Assembly: GCA_963832945.1 (NCBI GenBank)
Contig: CAWHVV010000010.1
Coordinates: forward strand, 186,001-250,000
Reading direction: 5' to 3'
Source: JAFEDN01 sp963832945
Lineage (GTDB): Bacteria; Pseudomonadota; Gammaproteobacteria; Coxiellales; Coxiellaceae
Length of the DNA: 64,000 nucleotides
Both the position numbers and the translations under genes were made by a program. Under the pieces are notes generated by a model. That model ran no database searches. It saw nothing but the letters and a program-made list of their open reading frames with translations, and had not been told where the DNA came from. Shown here piece after piece: positions 1 to 8,706 of the stretch (within the stretch, counting starts at the first letter, position 1; each line of letters starts with the position of its first letter).

Positions 1-218
1 TCAATTAAAAAATTGCTAATATAACCTCTAAAATCACCGAAAATCGACGATATCACGGTTTAAATTAGCACAAATCCAAATCTTTGATCACCGACGCTGA
101 TCATATAATGCTGAGTCACAGGGGAGCCATATTCAAGATTGACGAATTAAAACAGTGTTATAAAACTTCACTATCAAATTTTATTTGACTTATCCAGTCC
201 GTTGGTGGAGTTGAGACT

Positions 219-425
219 CTATCTTTCACTCCCATACTTATTTACGCCAATGCCATTACCGATAAATCGCCAGTCATTGCGCTCTGCTTCACTGGCGTCA
301 CGTAATTTCGGAAGCCATTCTAATGGCGCAGAAATTTCTCTGCCATCGGCCAGCACAAAATGTAATGAGGTCTGGGTAAAACTCACATCTATTGCGTGAT
401 CATCAAATATTGCCAAAGAAGTCAC
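219..425 (-). CDS. DUF2442 family small protein
   Basis: A 68-residue product from a GTG at 425; a TTG at 458 would give 79 residues but would cover more of the DUF4160-like remnant. The stretch LADGREISAPLEWLPKL followed by an A..A.R..WR.IG.G pattern is the DUF2442 signature. Family members often follow a DUF4160 gene, and the two are considered a putative toxin-antitoxin-like pair; that role is not proven. The usual end (IHWPDxDED-like) is absent: after GNGIG the frame reads VNKYGSER and stops, whereas the +1 frame reads HWRK, so the 3' end may be frameshifted. Probably a decaying gene. Confidence 0.6.
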   Translation of the reverse strand: MTSLAIFDDHAIDVSFTQTSLHFVLADGREISAPLEWLPKLRDASEAERNDWRFIGNGIGVNKYGSER

Positions 426-507
426 ACCATTTCTCCAAAAATAATGCGCTATGCTCAATGCTCAGCGAGCATTTTGCCTCCATTTCAACTAATTCGATGA
501 ATATTAA
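403..507 (-). pseudogene. 3' remnant of a DUF4160-like gene
   Basis: An open frame of 34 residues without a convincing start ends EHSALFLEKWCDFFGNI. This resembles the C-terminus of DUF4160 proteins (VEEHxxxLLExWHxFFG). It overlaps the DUF2442 start by about 20 bases, the arrangement normal for this pair. The 5' two-thirds of the gene are missing; upstream sequence belongs to the next gene, so a deletion junction lies near 480-507. The assignment rests on a short match. Confidence 0.4.
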
Positions 508-1056
508 TTACTCCCAATGATAATCTCATAATTATCAGTAGTGCTCCTATTTATATTTTGCCCTTTTATCGGCTTATTAAAGACTACTTGATCAGGCCCT
601 TCAACCTGGTAGTTACTGTTTTTCAAAATCGGTAGGTTAGTTTCTAATTCTGTTTCGACAGATTCATTTAAATGTCTAGGTTGTGGCTGAGTAATATTAA
701 CAGTTTGTGCAGTGATTCCACCAGACTGATTAGTGGAACTTATTATCGTAGAATGGTCATCAGTAGTTTTTTATTACAGGTAAGGTTTTATTTAAGTATG
801 TTGCCTCGGAAATATTTTCCACATTACTATTATTTTTATTGTTACTATCTTTCAAATTATTATATGAGTTTGAGTTGTCCGCATGAATATCTATACTGTT
901 ATTACTCAAAATAGAGGGCATCGCCAATATTTTTGTTCCTATGTAACTCAATCCGCCAAGCGAGATAGATATGGGTATTATCAACTTAACCATTATTGGT
1001 TTAATTCCAAATCCTTGATAATTATTATTTGTCCTAAAATCATCATTCTTGTTCAT
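504..1056 (-). pseudogene. Frameshifted membrane-anchored protein of unknown function
   Basis: The start is ATG 1056, with GAGGAA at 1061-1066 as ribosome binding site. The first frame has one hydrophobic segment (IIPISISLGGLSYIGTKIL, about residues 26-44) and an Asn/Ser-rich linker. It stops after a run of six A (plus-strand T 767-772). Removing one A joins it to an open frame that runs to 504 and contains QSGGITAQTVNI, a motif I associate with C-terminal parts of small anchored proteins. The joined product would be about 183 residues. It is a homopolymer frameshift, a sequencing error or slippage. The IS66-like element sits 13 bases upstream of the start and cuts off the promoter, consistent with decay. 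Confidence 0.6.
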
Positions 1057-1190
1057 ATTTTTCCTCAATTAAAATGTATCCTCTCAAATTCCCCGGGTAG
1101 CTCCCTAAAATTCAAAGGCACACATAAGGTCTTGAATTAATAAAAAATTAGTATTAAAGTACCTTAAGCACATGGATTATTGTTTAGGGT

Positions 1191-1947
1191 ATGGACATAA
1201 AATCGGCACTGAGCCATTTAAAAATAGACTTAAAAAGCATTCAAGATGAAAATCTACGAGGCTGCATTATTTTATTGTTTAATGCCGTTGAACAGTTATC
1301 TAAAGAGAATGATGAACTACGCAAAAAAAACCAGGCTTTAAGCGATGAGATAAACCGCCTGAAGGGCGAGCAGGGAAAGCCGAATATTCGGGCACAAAAA
1401 AAAGATAAGGACATTTCATCAGAAGCGGAACGTAATGAAGAAGACGATGACGATAATCATAAGCCGCCCAAAAAGCCCAAACCCAGGAAAGACGAGATAA
1501 AAGTTGATCGGGTCGAATACTGCGATCTGAATAAGGATGAATTACCTTCAGATGCTTTTTTTAAAGGTTATGAGTCTGTCGTGATTCAGGATATTAAAAT
1601 CACCACGGACAATGTTCAATTTGAAAGGGCCGTGTACTATTCTGCATCGCAAGGTAAGACTTACCTGGGTGCATTGCCTATGGGCTATCAAGGTCGGTTT
1701 GGTCCTGGCGTCAAATCATTGGTATTAGATTTATACCAAAACGGAGGGATGACGCAGCCAGCGTTAAAACGATTTCTTGAAACGCACGGTTTATTTATTT
1801 CCTCTGGAACGATATCAAAAATAATTACGAATGATATTGAGCCATTTCATGCAGAAAAAACGGACATTGTGAATGCAGGATTAGATGCGACGGATTATCA
1901 CCATTTAGATGATACTGGTTCACGCGTTAACGGAAAGAATTATCACA
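1191..1947 (+). pseudogene. IS66-like transposase, 5' part
   Basis: The N-terminal half of a DDE transposase. Residues 30-60 form a coiled coil, followed by an acidic then Lys/Pro-rich linker and the start of the catalytic domain with LDDTGSRVNGKNY, which holds the first catalytic Asp. Coding is cut after GKNYH by the IS21 element. Its 757 bases plus the 917 bases at 5386-6302 make exactly 558 codons once one TCACA copy is removed, so the reading frame is perfectly restorable and the disruption is recent. The apparent continuation to 2009 is IS21 end sequence. Confidence 0.9.
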
Positions 1948-2063
1948 TGTTAACGGCTGAGAAAAAGCGCGTAAAAATGGCGAAGCGAGGAGCTGTTAAT
2001 TTTGAATGAATGACCGGCCCCAGAAAGGAATTTTTTCTGAGGGCTACTCAATTCAGTAGAAAA

Positions 2064-2846
2064 TTAATGGTGGGCGCTGGAAGATGTTTTCTTGTGTTGT
2101 GCGCGAGTTGCTTTCTGTCGAGAAGATTTTTCTCTAGATTCCTTCACCCGATAAGATTCGGCATCTATGTGAATAATTTCAGAATGGTGAACAAGCCGGT
2201 CGATGAGAGAAACCACACAAGCGGCATTAGGAAAGATCTCCGCCCATTCAGAAAAAGCCTTGTTAGTGGTTACCAACGTAGATTTTTTCTCATATCGTCG
2301 AGAAATAATTTCAAATAATAAATCGGCATGGCGGTTAGAATAAGAGAGATACCCCACTTCATCGATACAAAGTAAAGCAGGTTTAGAATAATGCTGGATA
2401 CGACGATGAAGGGCCCGATCTCCATCCTGGGCGGACAGATCGTTAAGCATCTGCCCGGCGGTGGTGAATAAAGCGGTCTGTCCCTTTAAAACAGCTTGAT
2501 AAGCGATATTAGAAGCGATGGTGGATTTACCGACGCCATTGGGTCCACAAAAAATGACATTAGTCGCCGCAGCCAGGAACTCCAAACTCAGAAGTTCTTC
2601 AATCGCTTGTCGATCACATTGTTTAGGCCAACTCCAGTCAAATTGAGCCAGGGGTTTAAAGCGGCCAATGTGAGCAGAAGCCAGGCGCCGTTTCAGGCCA
2701 CGATCAGTCCGTTGAGTTTCTTCCCAATGAAGTAAATCAGCTAGCCAGGGAGCCTCTTTGACTTCTTCCCAGTGGGTTAATAATCCGTAAAGTTTTAATG
2801 CCTGAGCGCGTTGATATAAATGAGCGTAATGATTAGGATGATTCAT
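2064..2846 (-). CDS. istB: IS21 helper ATPase IstB
   Basis: A 260-residue AAA+ ATPase that assists the IstA transposase in target handling. The Walker A GPNGVGKST is near residues 99-107 and Walker B LLCIDEVGYL near 160, followed by the DnaC/IstB-like core. The Lys/Ser-rich C-terminus is slightly extended. The start overlaps the end of istA by 14 bases, the usual istA-istB coupling. Confidence 0.95.
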   Translation of the reverse strand: MNHPNHYAHLYQRAQALKLYGLLTHWEEVKEAPWLADLLHWEETQRTDRGLKRRLASAHIGRFKPLAQFDWSWPKQCDRQAIEELLSLEFLAAATNVIFCGPNGVGKSTIASNIAYQAVLKGQTALFTTAGQMLNDLSAQDGDRALHRRIQHYSKPALLCIDEVGYLSYSNRHADLLFEIISRRYEKKSTLVTTNKAFSEWAEIFPNAACVVSLIDRLVHHSEIIHIDAESYRVKESREKSSRQKATRAQHKKTSSSAHH

Positions 2847-4389
2847 GGTTGATGTTCTCCGTTTTGTTCTCTATAGGGTTTGGTGTTGAAGGGTTTGTGG
2901 CGTGTTCGTTGGCTAATTGATCATAAATAGCGAGGGAATGGGGTTGGACCACCATTTTTTGAACCCGCTCATCCTGAGGCAGTTCGACTGGAATGGGTGG
3001 TGGTTGTCGACTGAGTTTTCGGCGCTTTTCCAGGATTAAACGCACGGTATTCGGATGAGGTGAATGGCAAGCCAAAGCTTGTGAAACGGCGATATTGAGT
3101 TCCTGAGCGCCGTAGCAATCCAGGCAAATTAATAAATCATTGACGATCCTTCGCAAAGCATAATGATGATGAGCGGCCTGGATCAGGAAGGCTGAGCATG
3201 CCGGGGCGGATTGGATTAACCGATCCTGGCCGCGATTGAGGCGAGCTTTTGCTTTTTGTTGGGCTAAGGCTTCAATATGCTGGGCGTCTTCAATTTGGCG
3301 GCCTTTATCGTAACAGCGAGCATGTTGGGCAATGATATTGGCCACTCCGTCGATAATGGTCACGGTTTCCGGTTCAGCCACCACGGTGAGCAGGCGCCTC
3401 ACGGCGGTATGTGGTACGGAATAATCGTTGAGATCAAAGCGAATATAAGGTGTTTTACCGACTCTGACCTCGACCCGCTCAGCGGTAGGATAAGGATGAT
3501 CGGGTAATTGAAACAGAAGAGGTTTCTCCTGTTCAAAGACAGCCCGAACGGATTTTGAAAATTCTTCGGGACAAGGCCGATTGGCGGCCTGGGTATCAGC
3601 CCAGTACTGTGCCTGATGATTTAAATCTTCTACGGTTTTCCAAATTCTGGCAGGGAAAAAATTATCGCGCACATAACGGATAGCGCGCTCAACCCGACCT
3701 TTTTCATTACCCCGGGCAACAGCGACTGGCCGGGGTTCAAAGCGATAATGCGCTGAAAAATCTAATAAAGTGGGATTAAAGCGAATGGCGTCTCCCTGGC
3801 GTTCCAGCACGGCGCTTTTCAAATTGTCATAGAGCAACACTTTGGGCACACCGCCAAAGGACTGGAAAGCCGCTTCATGTCCCCGTAAAAAGTTACTCAT
3901 GCGGGCGTCGAGATAAAATCGCAGAAAAATTTTTCTCGAATAACTCAAGACCATCACAAAAGCCATTAAGGACCGTTTGGCTTTGCCGATGGTGATGGAA
4001 CCAAAATGAGCCCAGTCGACTTGAGCCTGTTCACCGGGTAAGGTGCGTAAACGCAGATAGGCTTCGGGCATTGGTTGTGGCCGATGTAACGCGATCTGAT
4101 GCCTAAAGTGGTCTGGCCCACCGGTGTAGCCGCGTTCACAGGCCATTGAATACAGACGGCTGGCGGTGAGGTTGGGGAATCGCCCTAAAGTCTCCATGAC
4201 CCAGGGTAAAAAAGGGTCGAGAATGGATTTTTTAGGGACGATCACGGATTTAGAAATACCTGCCTGAGCCAGTACACGCCTGACTGTGCTGTGGTGGATG
4301 GAAAATTGTCGGGCAATCGTGCCGATGGGCCATTGCTCGACATGATAGAAACGCAAGATTTTAGCTTCCAGGTCATCAGAAATAGTCAT
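2833..4389 (-). CDS. istA: IS21 transposase IstA
   Basis: A 518-residue DDE transposase. An N-terminal helix-turn-helix (WPIGTIARQFSIHHSTVRRV, residues 16-35) binds the ends. The integrase core shows QVDWAHFG (first Asp), LLYDNLKSAV (second Asp) and NEKGRVERAIRYVRDNF (catalytic Glu), followed by the C-terminal beta domain found in IstA. The length is normal for the family and there is no internal disruption. Confidence 0.95.
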   Translation of the reverse strand: MTISDDLEAKILRFYHVEQWPIGTIARQFSIHHSTVRRVLAQAGISKSVIVPKKSILDPFLPWVMETLGRFPNLTASRLYSMACERGYTGGPDHFRHQIALHRPQPMPEAYLRLRTLPGEQAQVDWAHFGSITIGKAKRSLMAFVMVLSYSRKIFLRFYLDARMSNFLRGHEAAFQSFGGVPKVLLYDNLKSAVLERQGDAIRFNPTLLDFSAHYRFEPRPVAVARGNEKGRVERAIRYVRDNFFPARIWKTVEDLNHQAQYWADTQAANRPCPEEFSKSVRAVFEQEKPLLFQLPDHPYPTAERVEVRVGKTPYIRFDLNDYSVPHTAVRRLLTVVAEPETVTIIDGVANIIAQHARCYDKGRQIEDAQHIEALAQQKAKARLNRGQDRLIQSAPACSAFLIQAAHHHYALRRIVNDLLICLDCYGAQELNIAVSQALACHSPHPNTVRLILEKRRKLSRQPPPIPVELPQDERVQKMVVQPHSLAIYDQLANEHATNPSTPNPIENKTENINHESS

Positions 4390-4406
4390 TCAAGTGCTCC
4401 AAAGGT

Positions 4407-4862
4407 TTAAAGGGAAGTACACCCAGGAGGTCCTTGTGGTTGTGCTGACGCACGCACCTGGGAAAAACGGCGTAAAAAACCGGGGCGAAGGAATCTCCAG
4501 CCGGAATTCCCGCAAAAATGACAGGAAGTCTCGGAGTTTTTGGCTTCAGGGACTCGCCGCCGGGTTTTTTTAACCTTGAGGATCACTAGATCATGAATGG
4601 GCGTTTCCTGGGAACGGTGATGCGTTACTTTTTGTGATTGACGCTGTCTTTGGCGTTGCCGATAACGTTGTTGTCGCAGGGCTTGCCTGAGCTTACCCTG
4701 CCGGGTTTGCCGGTAACGTTGAGCGGCGGCGCGCAGTGAAGTCGCTCGTGCCAGACCAGCGCAAGGACCTGGGCAATAAATCTGGCCCCGGTCACAAGCG
4801 CGGCAGATGATTACCCGGCGGCGGCAACGGGAGCAATGATATAAGCGTGCGGAATTTTCCAT
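4407..4862 (-). CDS. Arg-rich zinc-ribbon accessory protein of IS21
   Basis: A 151-residue protein just upstream of istA in the same direction. Cysteine pairs CSRC, CRAC and CPGPC in the first 36 residues suggest a zinc-binding knuckle. The middle is strongly basic (repeated RQR), and another CHFC pair lies near residue 115. Proteins of this look accompany some IS21 elements. The function is unknown; nucleic-acid binding is an inference from charge and cysteines. Confidence 0.6.
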   Translation of the reverse strand: MENSARLYHCSRCRRRVIICRACDRGQIYCPGPCAGLARATSLRAAAQRYRQTRQGKLRQALRQQRYRQRQRQRQSQKVTHHRSQETPIHDLVILKVKKTRRRVPEAKNSETSCHFCGNSGWRFLRPGFLRRFSQVRASAQPQGPPGCTSL

Positions 4863-5380
4863 CAGACATCCAGCGCTGACGAAAAATAAATGGGTTAGCT
4901 GTGCGATGGGATCGAAAAATGCGGTATAATAAACCCGGGTCGCGGCAGTCGAGGGGGTGACAGTGATTGGGGTTCTAAATCAACAACTTTCACCAGATAG
5001 CGTCAGCAGCGACCTTATTATCGCTCTTATTTCCATCCGTAAACTGTTTTTTATCAGAAAATTTCTTCTTTGCTTTCATCAAAAAGTCGAGTTCCCCTGA
5101 AAGTGAGTCCTCTTCCCGTGCTGTGTTCCGCGGCAGCCGTGGATAGCCGTGGACAACGTCCTTGTTGCCCACTGGCTACCCACCGCTGCTTCGCGACTCA
5201 ACGCTCCGCCGTGGATAACTCGCTATCCTTCGCCTTCCAGGCGAAGGACTTAACGCGAGTTACCCACCGCTTCGCTTTAAAAAAAGTTTTTGATAAAAAA
5301 TACTGAAATGATATTTTAGATTAATTGGTACGATTAATACTCCTTCGCCAGATTTACGCGGTTTTTAGCCGCCATCTACA
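4863..5380. other. Noncoding right part of the IS21 element
   Basis: No convincing gene. The stretch 5125-5280 is rich in short palindromes; for example TCCTTCGCCTTCCAGGCGAA is a hairpin and GATAACTCGC pairs loosely with GCGAGTTACC. The terminal inverted repeat ends at 5380. The open frames here are poor in coding character. The sequence probably contains IS21 transposase binding sites and a leader region for the leftward genes. Confidence 0.5.
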
Positions 5381-5385
5381 TCACA

Positions 5386-6302
5386 CCCATATTCTGTGTA
5401 ATCCATTTTTCACCTCGTATTTTACGTTGAGTACACGAGATCGCCTGGCGGCAATTGAAGCGCTGAGCAACGGCAATCTGTTATTTTGTATAGATGAGGA
5501 AACGCATCAATTAATGACGAATTTAGGTTTACCTGATAAGCGGTTAAACCAGCTAAAAGCATTAGATTTAGCGCAGACTCCCCTGACGAAGATAGAAATG
5601 GATGCGATTATTCGATTACTGTTTCCTCAAAAGGATAGGAATCAGACCAGTCAAAAAATCATACGTGAAGCGGCGGCAATCATTGCCTATCGACGATATG
5701 TTGGCAAAACAAAGATATTAGTGACAGACGGCGCTTTACAGTTTCACCTGATTACTGAATACCAGAGTTTATGCTGGGTGCATGAAGGGCGGCACTATAA
5801 AAAACTGAATCCAGTATGGCTTGTGCATCGTGAAATACTTGAGGGATTCCGTGAATTATTTTGGGATTTTTACCGTGATCTGCTTCGTTTTAAAAAGTCG
5901 CCTACTGAATCTGAGGCTGAGCGGCTAACGATTGCATTTGATGCATTATTTTCCAGAAAAACAGACTATCAGGATTTAGACGATCGCATTGCCAGCACGC
6001 TATCGAATAAAAAGCAATTATTGTTAGTATTACGCTTTCCTTATCTTCCCCTTCACAATAACCCCGCTGAACTTGGCGCACGTGTTCAGGCGCGCAAACG
6101 TGATGCCAGCCTGCAAACAAAAAATGCCAAAGGCACAAAATCAAAAGATACACTCATGACAATAACAGAAACGGCCAAAAAGCTTGGCGTCAACACTTAT
6201 CAGTATATTTATGATCGCTTAACTGGCAAACGCAAGATGCCTTCTTTAGCTGACTTGATAAAACAACGATCTATTAGACTCGCTTATGCCAATACGGCTT
6301 AG
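5386..6302 (+). pseudogene. IS66-like transposase, 3' part
   Basis: The C-terminal part of the transposase begun at 1191. It resumes with THILCNPFFTSYFTLSTRDR, continues through VTDGALQFH and CWVHEGRHYKKL, and reaches HNNPAELGAR, which carries the catalytic Glu typical of IS66 enzymes. The last 100 residues form a helical tail. Translation would need the IS21 insert to excise; as it stands the protein is not made. Confidence 0.88.
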
Positions 6303-6355
6303 AATTTAACATATATATCAGGGTTACCCGGGGAATTTGAGAGGATACATTAAAA

Positions 6356-7029
6356 TTGCATCAAATTTATACGATTGTACGATTAGTACACCAATATGTA
6401 GCAATTGGGGATTATTTTTTTGATTTCAAGGGCATTAAAAAGTTTCCATCACAAGAGAAAGCTAACTCAGCGACAGAAACGGATTTAGGGAAAGACCCCA
6501 GATAGTCCGGCTGAGTCTTCCATATAGGGATATAAAATTCTGCTTATTTCTCTGAATATCCCACAAAATCTCTGGCATGATTACACCAAAATTACACAGA
6601 CCCTAAAAGAGTGGATAAAAATTCAATGGTAAGTACTTGATTTTATTTGGGCCGGGCGAGATTCGAACTCGCGACCAACGGATTAAAAGAACCCGTATTG
6701 GGTTTTCTATTTTTATCTATATTTTTCTATCTATTTATATTTAAAGCTTTTTTTACTTTTTTGAACTTCTGTATTTTTCCTTAAACTTCTATAAATTTCT
6801 ATATTTTTCTTTGCACCCTTACACCCAAATTACACCTCGCTAATAATACTATCAGAGAAACTACCCTGAAGCCTTAAAAAGGAAAATGGTTCTAGGGAGA
6901 GAATAGATACGTTTAGTTTATCTAAAATTTAGTAGAGTTGATAAAAAGTTTCAGAGATATATTGATTATTTTATACGTAAAATATTGTCCTCTATTACAA
7001 CCTAACAATTTTTTTCGTTAGAATTTTTC
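6356..7029. other. Noncoding region with left attachment site
   Basis: No gene is recognised. The bases from 6356 are the original upstream neighbour of the frameshifted gene at 1056, separated by the IS. The region holds the 42-bp partial tRNA-Lys copy (6648-6689) and two copies of a TTACACC..AATTACACC motif (about 6579-6597 and 6828-6846). From 6691 on, it has AT-rich runs of repeated TTCTAT and TTTCTATATTT. Confidence 0.6.
6648..6689. repeat. att-like direct repeat (partial tRNA-Lys copy)
   Basis: These 42 bases are identical to 16758-16799, which is the 3' part of the tRNA-Lys gene from the anticodon loop to the discriminator base. The rest of the tRNA is absent. This is the expected outcome when a tyrosine-recombinase element integrates into a tRNA 3' end, so I read it as the distal att site. 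Confidence 0.85.
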
Positions 7030-7124
7030 AGTTAGAATTTTTCATGTCAACGCAAAGTTAAAATGTCCCACTTTGTCCAAAGTTAAAATGTCCCTTTTTC
7101 CCAAAATGGCCTCCCGCCTCGGCA

Positions 7125-7201
7125 GCAGTTATCCATAGGTTTTACAAGGCGCTGAAGCCCAAATTTAGCGCAAGCGCGTTGTGAAACCTGTGGGTAACTG
7201 C
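7125..7201. terminator. Stem-loop downstream of the IS transposase
   Basis: GCAGTTATCCATAGGTTTTA pairs with the complement of GAAACCTGTGGGTAACTGC. The imperfect arms are about 23 bases long, around a loop rich in GCGC. It lies 20 bases past the leftward transposase stop. There is no clear U-run, so it may act as a terminator or protect the IS from outside transcription. Confidence 0.45.
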
Positions 7202-7220
7202 GGCGTTCCCTCTCCAGCGG

Positions 7221-8519
7221 CTACGGCTTCGTCAAGGCCTGATTTGCCAGCTCACTGACGCCCGGTTTCAGAGGTGTTCGCCACGGATGATTGCTGCCAG
7301 GCTTAACCTGAACTCCACGGCGGATTTTTATTGCCTCATCCACCTGCGCGTCTTTTTCTTTGCTACCCACAGGCTCCTCCCGGCGCGTCTGCTTCACATG
7401 GCTCGTGTAGGCCAACGATTTCCCCTCATGCCATAGGCTGACATGGCCTTCCAGGTTTTTACGTACCTCCACGCGCGTACCCCGTAAGCGACGACTCAGA
7501 TTTTCAGATTGAATTTGGTAAACCACATGCTGGTAGCTCAGCTCCAAATTCTGACTCAGCTTTCTTGTGCTGCGCCAACTAAAAATAAAATCTAATACAC
7601 TTTCTTCCAACAAATTCTTTTGATGACTATCCGTCGAACTTTTTGGAGAAACACTAAATCGCCGATTATAATCCTCTATAAACACTGGCAAAAAAATATT
7701 AGCCGAAATCATATCGTTAATTTTTTGCAAGCGTAATTCCTTTACTAATCGATCTTGTAGTGTGCTGTTGGCTCTTTCAACTCGCCCTTTCGCCTGTGGA
7801 CTGTTAGCACAAATAAGCTTAATTTCTAGCTCTTTCAGTGACCGAAAAAATTGCGTATCGTCTTGTTCTTTCAAATCACTCCCTTGATTTTGACGAAAAA
7901 TACCGTGGCGATCCGTGTACAAACAAATCGGGCGACCATGCCTCTTCAGGTACTCTTTCATTCCAAGCCAATACCCCCGTGTCGTCTCACTCTTTTCAAA
8001 ATGCAGATGCATGAGTCGGCTTGTCGCGTCGTCTACCCATACCAGCAAACAGCAGCGTTCTGCTCGACCCTCAAACCAGTCATGAGGCGATCCATCCATC
8101 TGAACCAATTCGCCCAGGCAGGAACGCCTATTTCGCTGTTGGTGTACCACCAGCTCTCGACGTCGTTTACTTTTCCACAGCCCTTCCTGAATCATCAGTT
8201 TGCGCACGCTTTCTACCGATAACTTCAAATTGTGAATCTCGGTTAATTTTTCATGCGCCAGGGTCGGACCAAAGTCTGTGTACCGCTCCCGCACGATTTC
8301 CATCGCCTCCTTTTTCAACTCGATTTTTAACCGGTTAGGACTCGGTTGGCCTCGACGATTGGATAACAAACTTTTAGCCCCCTCTTGTCGATATTTTTTA
8401 CATAGTCGATTGACCTGTTTTCGACTCAACCCCAACTGTTGCGCCGCTTCTGCTTGTGTCAGCTCCTTCAATTTTACCCTCTCCAAAACCTCTAACCGGT
8501 TCAATTTCTTGACACTCAT
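7221..8519 (-). CDS. IS1202-type (ISNCY) transposase
   Basis: A DDE transposase of 432 residues from ATG 8519, chosen because GAGAGGAG lies 9 bases upstream. Starts at 8597 or 8573 would fall in or next to the terminal repeat. The N-terminal helix-turn-helix contains LTQAEAAQQLGLSRKQVNRL. The catalytic core has LVQMDGSPHDWFEGR (first Asp), CLYTDRHGIFR (second Asp) and QAKGRVERANSTLQDR (Glu), typical of the group. It appears intact. Confidence 0.9.
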   Translation of the reverse strand: MSVKKLNRLEVLERVKLKELTQAEAAQQLGLSRKQVNRLCKKYRQEGAKSLLSNRRGQPSPNRLKIELKKEAMEIVRERYTDFGPTLAHEKLTEIHNLKLSVESVRKLMIQEGLWKSKRRRELVVHQQRNRRSCLGELVQMDGSPHDWFEGRAERCCLLVWVDDATSRLMHLHFEKSETTRGYWLGMKEYLKRHGRPICLYTDRHGIFRQNQGSDLKEQDDTQFFRSLKELEIKLICANSPQAKGRVERANSTLQDRLVKELRLQKINDMISANIFLPVFIEDYNRRFSVSPKSSTDSHQKNLLEESVLDFIFSWRSTRKLSQNLELSYQHVVYQIQSENLSRRLRGTRVEVRKNLEGHVSLWHEGKSLAYTSHVKQTRREEPVGSKEKDAQVDEAIKIRRGVQVKPGSNHPWRTPLKPGVSELANQALTKP

Positions 8520-8706
8520 CGTCACATACTCCTCTCTCATTTTCTCAAGATCCCCTTTATCAAAAAGGGACATTTTAACTTTGGAGAAGTGGGACATTAC
8601 AACTTTGGCGCTACAAGTTAGAATTTTTCATTGAGAAGAGAGAACGAATGCATTAAGATTTAACACTTCACAATTGCTAATTAAACCAAATTGACCAGGA
8701 GGCAGC

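Larger units (their letters stand above)
1948..5380 (-). mobile_element. IS21-family element inserted in the IS66-like transposase
   Basis: A 3433-bp element with ends TGTTAACGGCTGAG (left) and, inverted on the right, TGTAGATGGCGGCT. The ends share AAAAAnCGCGTAAA and TGGCGAAG, typical imperfect IS21 repeats. The 5-bp target duplication TCACA is at 1943-1947 and 5381-5385. It carries istA and istB in the usual order plus an accessory ORF upstream of istA. All three read leftward. The genes look intact, so it may still be active. Confidence 0.92.
1075..6349 (+). mobile_element. IS66-like insertion sequence, split by an IS21 element
   Basis: Perfect 25-bp terminal inverted repeats lie at 1075-1099 and 6325-6349 (outer end TGTATCCTCTC). 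They are flanked by the direct repeat TTAAAA (1069-1074 and 6350-6355). Without the 3438 bp contributed by the nested IS21 element and its duplication, the element is 1837 bp and carries one transposase gene. The terminal repeats and target duplication mark it as a complete insertion. The family is judged from the transposase motifs. Confidence 0.9.
7045..8615 (-). mobile_element. ISNCY/IS1202-type insertion sequence
   Basis: The ends are inverted: the left end holds CAAAGTTAAAATGTCCCACT and the right end, reversed, CAAAGTTGTAATGTCCCACT. Each end has a second inner copy of AAAGTTAAAATGTCCCTTTT. The flanking 15-bp direct repeat AGTTAGAATTTTTCA is at 7030-7044 and 8616-8630; such long duplications are characteristic of the IS1202 group. 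A further copy of GTTAGAATTTTTCA at 7017-7030 predates the insertion. The element separates mod from its upstream region. Confidence 0.88.

Noticed and set aside
1..218. Possible gene at the window start
   Set aside because: No frame with start, binding site and recognisable product; the plus-strand frame at 202-399 is antisense to the DUF2442 gene.
767..772. Programmed ribosomal frameshifting in the membrane-protein gene
   Set aside because: A run of six A can slip, but no downstream stimulator structure is evident and the promoter is cut by an IS, so decay or error is simpler.
4990..5306. Short frames on both strands in the IS21 right end
   Set aside because: Rich in palindromes and without coding character; probably end-binding region.
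6648..6689. Second tRNA-Lys gene
   Set aside because: Only the 3' 42 bases match; beyond the anticodon loop the sequence differs and no cloverleaf forms.
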